Assembly (NCBI RefSeq): GCF_017114995.1
Contig: NZ_JABXKL010000108.1
Span: forward strand, 62,001 to 126,000
Reading direction: 5' to 3'
DNA length: 64,000 nt
DNA from: Nostoc sp. NMS9
Lineage (GTDB): Bacteria > Cyanobacteriota > Cyanobacteriia > Cyanobacteriales > Nostocaceae
Position numbers and translations under genes: made by a program. The notes under the pieces are model-generated. The model saw only the letters and a list, made by a program, of their open reading frames with translations. It was not told where the DNA came from and made no database searches. Positions 58,503 to 64,000 of this stretch are shown here, piece after piece (the stretch's first letter is position 1; the number at the start of each line of letters is the position of its first letter).

Positions 58503-60482
58503 TTAGTGGCGTATTTGGGTAGGGTTAGAACAACAGAACCAAGACAACAAAGTGGCGTAAAGCCTTAACGAAATTGGGTGGCGTTGGAACATCTGATAAA
58601 TTTGATCGGGTGATGCACCTTCCACCTCTGGACTGTGCTGCGAAAGTCGCTGGATCAGTTGAGTATGGCGGATCAGCAGATCCGTCGGTTTGAGCATTGG
58701 AACTGTTGATGGAATGAAGCCGTCGGTATCGGGAGTCCGGGATGATTCCGTTGTGGAAGTTGGCAAGGCAGAGGTGCTATTTTGTTCTTCAGTAACGTCT
58801 GCCAATGCACAATTTATTGGAATCTGAATCCAGAATTCTGTGCCTTCACTCGGTTGAGAACGACACTTAAGCATTCCCCCATGTTTGTCTACAACAATTT
58901 GGTAGCTGATTGCCATGCCTAACCCCGTTCCCTTCCCAACGTCTTTCGTGGTGAAGAAGGGATCGTAAATGCGGCGGATTATCTCCTCCTTCATGCCTGG
59001 GCCGTTGTCGGCAATGCGAATTACAACCCACTGGTGGTCAATGGCTATGGTACGAATAGTAATTTGGGGATTGGGGGTTGCGGATTGGGGATTATTTTTG
59101 ACTCCCCAATTTTCCATGCTTTCTTCCAAAGCATCAATGGCATTTGCCAGGATGTTCATAAACACCTGATTCAACTGTCCGGGATAGCATTCAATCAGGG
59201 GAAGTTTTGCATAGTCTTTAACGATTTCAATTGCCGGACGATGAACATCTGCTTTCAGGCGATGATGAAGAATCATTAAGGTTCCATCGATGCCATCGTG
59301 GATGTTCACGGCTTTCATTTCAGCTTCATCATGGCGGGAGAAGTTTTTCAGGGATTGGACAATTTCGACGATGCGACCTGTGCCCAGTTTCATCGAATCT
59401 AGCAGTTTGGGGAAATCCTGCATGATAAATTCCAGGTCTATATTGTCTAACTCTGATTCCAGTTCTGGAGGAGCAACAGGTAGAAATTTCTGATACTTTT
59501 CCAACAGGTGTAACAAGTCTTGAGCGTATTCGGCAACATACTTTAAATTGCCGCAAATAAAGTTAACCGGGTTGTTGATTTCGTGGGCAACTCCGGCAAT
59601 AAGTTGTCCAAGACTGGACATTTTTTCGCTTTGGATTAACTGAGTTTGGGCTAATTGCAACTCATGGAGAGCTTGCTGAAGCTTCTGTGTCTGGGCTTTT
59701 GCCTGGACGGCTGCTTGAGTGCTTTGCTCGTAAAGCACAGCTTTGTCAATGGCGATCGCTGTTTGAGAGGCAAAGATACTCACCAGTTTCAGGTGTTCAG
59801 CCTTGTATGAGTCAGTTTTGGCCGTTCCAATAGCGATCGCTCCCAGTACCCGCTCTTTGGCTCGTAACGGTACACAAATCATTGCACTAACGTTTTTTTG
59901 CCCCTCTAATCGCGGATCGGCTTGCACATCATTGACGAGTTCGGCCCGGTTGGATTGCACAATGTTGCCGATAATTCCCTTACCCGGTTCCGGCTGATTG
60001 TGGTCAAAAAACACTCCAAATTCGGCAATGATTTCAAACGCAGTTGCATCTGGACTCAAAAGCAGAATCATCCCCGCAGATGATTCAATTAATTGACTCA
60101 ATTCTTGAAGCACAAGTTGGGCAATCTGTCGCGTATCTAAACTTGTTGTCAGTTGAGTCGAGATATCGTCAAACAAATCAATTTCCTGATATCGCTCCAG
60201 CAATTCTTTGGCGAGTACTTTCTTCTCAGCTTCCTGCTTTGCCAAAAACGAGAGCAAATTTGCAAGTATAGTTGCCTGTTCTTCTCCAACAACCCAACCG
60301 ATGATTTCTCCTGAAACCTCGATTGGATAACGGTTTTCTACAGTTTGCTCCCCAATGCTAATTAGTTTCGTGCCGTCTACCAGTTCAACATCAATCGCGA
60401 TGTTGAACTGGTAGACTAAGTTATGAATAAGAGATGGCAACTCTTTTTTGTTGAGCATCTTTCTGAGGCTAACTGCGGGCAT
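58503..60482 (-). CDS. GAF-domain sensor histidine kinase
   Basis: 659 residues from ATG 60482, with GAGG 8 bases upstream; ATGs at 60494 and 60458 are alternatives. An N-terminal region of about 100 residues (IDVELVDGTKLISIGEQTV) resembles a PocR-type sensory domain, followed by a GAF domain (about 125-285, GMILLLSPDATAFEII, SNRAELVNDVQADPRL), a coiled coil, HisKA with phospho-acceptor in IAGVAHEINNPVNF and HATPase (FMNILANAIDALEESM, GKGTGLGMAISYQIV). A Ser/Thr-rich stretch and an unrelated 50-residue tail end the protein. It heads the operon followed by the hybrid kinase and the lone receiver. Confidence 0.92.
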   Translation of the reverse strand: MPAVSLRKMLNKKELPSLIHNLVYQFNIAIDVELVDGTKLISIGEQTVENRYPIEVSGEIIGWVVGEEQATILANLLSFLAKQEAEKKVLAKELLERYQEIDLFDDISTQLTTSLDTRQIAQLVLQELSQLIESSAGMILLLSPDATAFEIIAEFGVFFDHNQPEPGKGIIGNIVQSNRAELVNDVQADPRLEGQKNVSAMICVPLRAKERVLGAIAIGTAKTDSYKAEHLKLVSIFASQTAIAIDKAVLYEQSTQAAVQAKAQTQKLQQALHELQLAQTQLIQSEKMSSLGQLIAGVAHEINNPVNFICGNLKYVAEYAQDLLHLLEKYQKFLPVAPPELESELDNIDLEFIMQDFPKLLDSMKLGTGRIVEIVQSLKNFSRHDEAEMKAVNIHDGIDGTLMILHHRLKADVHRPAIEIVKDYAKLPLIECYPGQLNQVFMNILANAIDALEESMENWGVKNNPQSATPNPQITIRTIAIDHQWVVIRIADNGPGMKEEIIRRIYDPFFTTKDVGKGTGLGMAISYQIVVDKHGGMLKCRSQPSEGTEFWIQIPINCALADVTEEQNSTSALPTSTTESSRTPDTDGFIPSTVPMLKPTDLLIRHTQLIQRLSQHSPEVEGASPDQIYQMFQRHPISLRLYATLLSWFCCSNPTQIRH

Positions 60483-61047
60483 GAAACACCTCATCTAGAG
60501 CAGGTTGCAAATTTCTCACAATCAGTGTTGGTTTGTTGGAGTAGTTTCTCAAAGAGAAACCTACACTGTATTGCAACCTCCTGCCACCTTCACCGTAGCT
60601 ATCCGTACTCCTTTGCATAAGCAAGCTAGGACTAGCATCTCTTGAAAAGAGAGGAATTGTCATAAAAATCTAGGGATATAATAGTTTACTAATTAAGACT
60701 AGTTTTCCCAAAAACCTTAAGGATATAACAGCGAAGTCGAGCGGTAGCAAATACCTTTAAACTCTTTACCAGAGGCATTCTTGCGTTCTTATAACTCGCT
60801 TACTTGTTTGATAAGTTCTAGAACAACTATAAGTAAAAAATTCTTAGTTAGATAAAAGCATAGATTGAAGTCTATGGTAAATTAATGTGTCTTGTTGCTA
60901 TTCCTCATAAATTGGGAATTAGTTTTCGAGTATATAGGTAGAACGCATTTCTAAGAGGAGAATAATCGCCTTGAGTGTACAAAAAAAGCTGCGATCGCAG
61001 CTTCTTTTGGTAATTTTAAAAAGTATTTAGGTAAGTGCTAGTTTTAG
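60483..61047. other. Intergenic region holding a terminator
   Basis: About 565 bp of AT-rich DNA between the kinase operon promoter and the hydroxylase gene's 3' end. A minus-strand frame at 60469-60663 overlaps the kinase start and is not called. The hairpin at 60981-61004 terminates the hydroxylase gene; nothing else is evident. Confidence 0.5.
60981..61004 (-). terminator. Intrinsic terminator of the hydroxylase gene, built on a HIP1 palindrome
   Basis: AAGCTGCGATCGCAGCTT (60987-61004) is a perfect 18-base palindrome centred on GCGATCGC. On the minus strand it is followed by a run of seven T, the form of a Rho-independent terminator, 44 bases beyond the stop codon at 61048. Confidence 0.75.
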
Positions 61048-61548
61048 TTAGATCCGAGAGTCGCGAAAACAAAGTCTGAGTAATCGCAGTCTGCGCAACC
61101 ACATTTGTGCAGGTTGTTCAAAGAAGGTGAAAATATCGCCGAAACCTAAATTAGTTTTGTGATGATGTAACCAGTGTCTCTCAGGAGTTGTAATAAATAG
61201 AATTTGACATAAGATATTTACAGGCTTTGGAGTTTGCCAACCCAGTACACTTATGTGTCTCCACCATACATGAAACTGACCAAGCAGTAATCCAGAGATA
61301 ACGCCAATGGGAGAGAAAGACCACAAGACTACTGCTATAAGTACATAAGGTAAAGCTCCCAATATACCATCTAAAAGAACCTGGGGATTAAAAGTCAAAA
61401 TAGCATAGTGGCGGAAGTCCTTTTTCCAGGAGTGGTGCGTTTTTAAATGAAGGCTACCAAAAACGTGCTCAGGTACGTGGTAAAAGAATGTAGATAGAAA
61501 ATCGCCAAAAAACAGTAATAACCAAGCAACAGCGATAGCCTCAAGCAT
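61048..61548 (-). CDS. Fatty acid hydroxylase/sterol desaturase superfamily protein
   Basis: 166 residues, with at least three hydrophobic segments. It has the histidine clusters of the superfamily: HVPEH, HLKTHH, FHVWWRH and HWLHHH, which bind a di-iron centre. It would hydroxylate or desaturate a lipid or carotenoid in the membrane; it is shorter than many family members (200-280 residues), though the four boxes are present. The end (RLRLLRLCFRDSRI) is basic. A partial, internally deleted copy of its 3' half lies near 53.6 kb. Confidence 0.82.
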   Translation of the reverse strand: MLEAIAVAWLLLFFGDFLSTFFYHVPEHVFGSLHLKTHHSWKKDFRHYAILTFNPQVLLDGILGALPYVLIAVVLWSFSPIGVISGLLLGQFHVWWRHISVLGWQTPKPVNILCQILFITTPERHWLHHHKTNLGFGDIFTFFEQPAQMWLRRLRLLRLCFRDSRI

Positions 61549-61610
61549 TTGTACTCCTCAAGAATAGTTAAGAAAACTCCACAGAAAATATGCAAATGTC
61601 ATGCTGTGGG

Positions 61611-61669
61611 CGTAGACACCTAGTTTTCCGCTATTCAAGCAGCATCTGTGCGTCTCATGTGTCTACGCT
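61611..61669. repeat. 10-bp perfect inverted repeat, 59 bp overall
   Basis: GCGTAGACAC and GTGTCTACGC enclose 39 bases just upstream of the hydroxylase gene. It may be a regulatory stem or a small repeat element. Confidence 0.5.
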
Positions 61670-62298
61670 CCAGCTAATTTGGCTCAGAGTATATGTAATT
61701 GGGTGAGTTGCAGTTTCATAAATCTCCGATCCTTAATGAAGTAAATAGCAACTCGTAAGAACCTCCAATTTGACTTTTAGCTCTGGATTAATGGTAGCAA
61801 TACATCTAAAATCCGATTGGGATACAGTATTTTACCATAGTTACTACACAATCTTCTTACTAAGACATACAGCGTAAGCAAAGGTTGAGTTAAAGTTAGT
61901 ACAAATTTAGGTTAAGGCTTTCTGCAATATTGTTAATTATAAAAATATTGCAATTAAGCTTCAATTATGAATCCAATTAGAATGATATAAATAGATATTT
62001 TGCCAATATTCATTGAGTTATTGAGGTGAATAAAGCAGGCTTATAGTTTAATTGAAAGGCTGTAAAATTTGGAGCATCTAGAATTAACTATATGCCATAG
62101 ATATTTTCTATCAATTGAGTAATAATATTAGCTCTCAACCTGCACCTTCAATGATGAATGAACATTGAAAAGACAGGGATACTTTTATAATTTCTCTTTA
62201 TTTGCCAAGTGCGTTTGAATTCGCTTACTCTAGACTATTCGTTCGCTCTTGTTGTAGACACTGGCGACTTGATGTGTCACCCTTGTCCTGTGATTGCT

Positions 62299-62324
62299 GC
62301 TGCACATAGCAAGCTATGCGCAGC
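62299..62324. repeat. Short hairpin
   Basis: GCTGCACATAGC and GCTATGCGCAGC pair over 11 of 12 positions with a 2-base loop; adjacent GAACGTTAGGC resembles Nostoc interspersed-repeat wording. Confidence 0.5.
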
Positions 62325-62545
62325 GAACGTTAGGCATGAGACTACAGCCTAAGCTAAAAGGGATAAAAAATTAAATGATAGAGTACCAAATATTGATTCT
62401 TCCTTTATCATTTATAGACAAGTTAGTAAATCAGTAAAGCACACCTGCAATATTTATTTACAACGTGTCCTATTGAAAGGGTATTTTAGTATATCCAAAA
62501 TTTAGGTTACTTTCCAGTTGGAAGGTAAAATCAGGATTTGAAGTT

Positions 62546-62719
62546 ATGATTACACGATTTATCTGTTTCAGTATGAACAAAAAATGGGCGGTCAAGCGAA
62601 TCACTATAAACCTGGCATCAAATGAAGCCAAAAACCTTGAAAAATATTGTGAACGGACAGGCAGACCAGCAACGGATGTCATTAGAGAACTTATTCGAGC
62701 CTTGCCACTGACGAAATAA
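62546..62719 (+). CDS. Small ribbon-helix-helix (CopG-like) protein, copy 1
   Basis: 57 residues from ATG 62546, or 48 from ATG 62573 (MNKKWAVKRITINLASNEAK). It reads RITINL, then NLEKYCERTGRPATDVIREL and IRALP, the beta-strand-helix-helix plan of RHH DNA-binding proteins. It is 60-70 percent identical over about 42 residues to the product of 63324-63503, encoded on the opposite strand. No toxin gene is adjacent. Start choice uncertain. Confidence 0.6.
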   Translation: MITRFICFSMNKKWAVKRITINLASNEAKNLEKYCERTGRPATDVIRELIRALPLTK

Positions 62720-63323
62720 AAGTAGATTTGCGAACCATTTCACCTTGGTTCATTTTCAAGATACAAGCATTAGAATTTGGTTTAATTGGAGGTGTTAAAT
62801 TAAGAGGTAGTAATTTTTTGTAATGATTGAGAGGGACGTAAAAATTTAATTTCTGGCGTGCTGCGCTCATTTACGGCGGGCGCAACGCGCCGAAAAGAAG
62901 ATGACACGATCGCTATTATTGAGTTGCACAATGAGGAGTGAGAGAATATTTTTTGGTTCTGTGATTATACTTATTCTGTCGTCATCTTCGTCAGAAAATA
63001 ATCTCTAACCCATATTGTTTAAAATTTTTGCAACAAACAACAGCATTGAGGTAGCAAATATACAGTCGTGAGGAGCTAATCTATGATTACTGCTCTTGCA
63101 ATTAAGTCGGTGGGGGTAAATATTTGTCGTTGAGATAAAGCAGGAGGGAAGAGGGTTTTAGCCTCGTTCATTTTTGTTAACATAATTTGGTTTTATTCTA
63201 CCGACCTACTTACTCACGTCAGAGTAAAATTAAAAACCTTTGTCCAAATCTGCAACACCTTCTACTTCAGCGATGACTCTTCTGGACTGGGGCTTTTCAG
63301 GCTTGGCGTCAAAGTTCAGCAGT
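62720..63323. other. Noncoding region between two RHH genes
   Basis: About 600 bp. A palindromic repeat-like stretch (GGCGGGCGCAACGCGCCG) lies near 62876-62893. A short frame from ATG 63082 (MITALAIKSVGVNICR) is too short to call. No other feature was recognised. Confidence 0.45.
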
Positions 63324-63503
63324 TCAAGGCAAAGCTTGAATGAATTCTCGAATCACGTCTATTGCTAGTCTGCCTGTCTGTTCACTATACTTTTCAAGAT
63401 TTTGGGCTTCATCTAATGTCAAGTTTATAGTGATTCGCTTAAGCGCTCTTTTTTTACTAGAGGTTGTCAAACGGGGAAATTTAAGTGCAGCAGTTTTATT
63501 CAT
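63324..63503 (-). CDS. Small ribbon-helix-helix (CopG-like) protein, copy 2
   Basis: 59 residues from ATG 63503 (MNKTAALKFPRLTTSSKKRA); the frame extends to 63551 if an earlier start is used. The core LKRITINLTLDEAQNLEKYS, then EQTGRLAIDVIREFIQALP matches RHH proteins such as CopG-type repressors and antitoxins. It is a diverged paralogue of the 62546 gene in opposite orientation. The basic N-terminus is extra. No neighbouring toxin-like gene is visible. Confidence 0.65.
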   Translation of the reverse strand: MNKTAALKFPRLTTSSKKRALKRITINLTLDEAQNLEKYSEQTGRLAIDVIREFIQALP

Positions 63504-63777
63504 TGATTGATAAGCTAGAGATATACAAACTTTCCTTCTCAAGATTGCCAATTTTGAGCTGTCTTTACCAGTGAAAATCGAGATTTTGAGATTGAACTTA
63601 AGCTTTACACCCCAAAAATATTACGGAGAATACGAGGTATTAAATAATTAACACTATACGTAATAAATCTACCATCACCAAATGTAAGAAGCTTTCGGCT
63701 GAAGAGATGATGTCAGCAATGCCCTAGAGTCCAGATAGTTTGTTGAGCAAGCGGTGTTGAATTACCGAGATAAGTGG

Positions 63778-63909
63778 ATGCCAAAGGAGGTTTTTATCAG
63801 TAAATATTTTGGTAATATACCTGTTTTAAATCCTCTGCAAAATGAGATTATTCGTTTGTTATGGCTATTACCCCATATCTATAGCAACCTAGTAGATAAT
63901 TCCTTTTAG
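63778..63909 (+). CDS. Possible small protein or gene remnant
   Basis: 43 codons from ATG 63778 (MPKEVFISKYFGNIPVLNPL, then QNEIIRLLWLLPHIYSNLV). The frame is open about 13 codons farther upstream. Composition is protein-like but there is no ribosome-binding site or known family. Confidence 0.3.
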   Translation: MPKEVFISKYFGNIPVLNPLQNEIIRLLWLLPHIYSNLVDNSF

Positions 63910-63948
63910 TAAAAATAAAAAGTGATTAAACGAACAGTGAGTTAATAC

Positions 63949-64000
63949 ATGACTTTACAGAATTGGAGACGTAAGCGTGGCGTTGCACTTACTACCAAGG
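63949..64000 (+). CDS. Start of a gene running off the window
   Basis: ATG 63949 opens a frame that is still open at the last base: MTLQNWRRKRGVALTTK. This opening (RRxRGVxLT) resembles the start of some cyanobacterial signal-transduction or effector-associated proteins, but 17 residues are too few to assign a family. Confidence 0.4.
   Translation, partial: MTLQNWRRKRGVALTTK

Larger units (their letters stand above)
61549..62545. other. Long AT-rich noncoding region
   Basis: Nearly 1 kb without a gene. Two hairpins stand out: GCGTAGACAC (61611-61620) with GTGTCTACGC (61660-61669), and GCTGCACATAGC (62299-62310) with GCTATGCGCAGC (62313-62324). No tRNA, small RNA or transposon was recognised. 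Confidence 0.5.

Noticed and set aside
60469..60663. 64-codon minus-strand frame upstream of the GAF kinase
   Set aside because: It overlaps the kinase start region in another frame and has no similarity or start signal.
62546..63503. Classical toxin-antitoxin locus
   Set aside because: Both small genes look like RHH DNA-binding proteins and no toxin-like frame lies next to either.
1..64000. tRNA or rRNA genes
   Set aside because: Scanning the intergenic stretches by eye found no GTTCGAATC-type T-arm with matching acceptor stem, and no rRNA sequence.

Overview
The window looks like chromosomal DNA from a filamentous, probably heterocyst-forming cyanobacterium of the Nostoc/Anabaena group. 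Evidence: a psaM gene (photosystem I); cyanobacterium-restricted families (DUF3038/DUF4335 pair, ferredoxin-DUF1257/Ycf35-DUF2997 cluster, a valyl-tRNA synthetase carrying a CAAD membrane domain); frequent GCGATCGC (HIP1) octamers; heptanucleotide tandem repeats (TAATTCG, GGGGATT, AGTCATC) between genes; and small palindromic repeats of the kind Nostoc genomes are full of. No rRNA, tRNA, CRISPR array or complete insertion sequence was recognised.

Layout. 1-7 kb: 3' end of mutS2, a ModA-like binding protein with a PEP-CTERM-like tail, the DUF3038/DUF4335 pair, a YiaA-type membrane protein, and the ferredoxin/Ycf35/DUF2997 operon. 7-11.6 kb: an accessory stretch with a CX5R phosphatase plus methyltransferase-like pair, a two-gene zinc-ribbon/HEPN-like cassette and relics of degraded genes. 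11.6-15 kb: a tightly overlapping efflux operon (ABC ATPase, permease, MarR regulator, MFS exporter). 16-19.6 kb: a complete efeUOB ferrous-iron uptake operon. 19.6-25 kb: a VOC protein flanked by recN and a decayed copy of the recN 3' end, a UbiB-family kinase and cysC. 25-32 kb: a 151-bp MITE-like element, a TIGR03032 protein and a 1473-residue repeat-built RTX protein. 32-40 kb: valS with CAAD; then an apparent operon of lipoprotein, glutathionylspermidine-synthase-like ATP-grasp, AmpG-like permease and N-acetylglucosamine-kinase-like protein, which suggests cell-wall recycling. 40-43 kb: a McrBC-type restriction locus whose McrB gene carries an in-frame TGA and probably a frameshift. 43-53 kb: housekeeping and small-metabolism genes (FGGY kinase, psaM, TPR protein, GST, YajQ, MAPEG, DprA-like, PadR with its operator and target, DRTGG/BioD-like protein, aminoglycoside-phosphotransferase-like protein). 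53.8-60.5 kb: a three-gene phosphorelay (GAF kinase, seven-PAS hybrid kinase, lone receiver). 61-64 kb: a fatty-acid-hydroxylase-family gene, then a gene-poor region holding two oppositely oriented small ribbon-helix-helix paralogues and the start of a gene running off the window.

The most distinctive biology is (i) the zinc-ribbon plus HEPN-like gene pair, which I cannot match to a named system, (ii) the decayed McrBC locus, and (iii) several cases where a small repeat or partial duplication has remodelled a gene: a repeat that puts a stop codon into a MAPEG gene, a 15-codon in-frame repeat in the DUF4335 gene, and partial copies of recN and of the hydroxylase gene. All calls come from reading the sequence alone; no database search was run.
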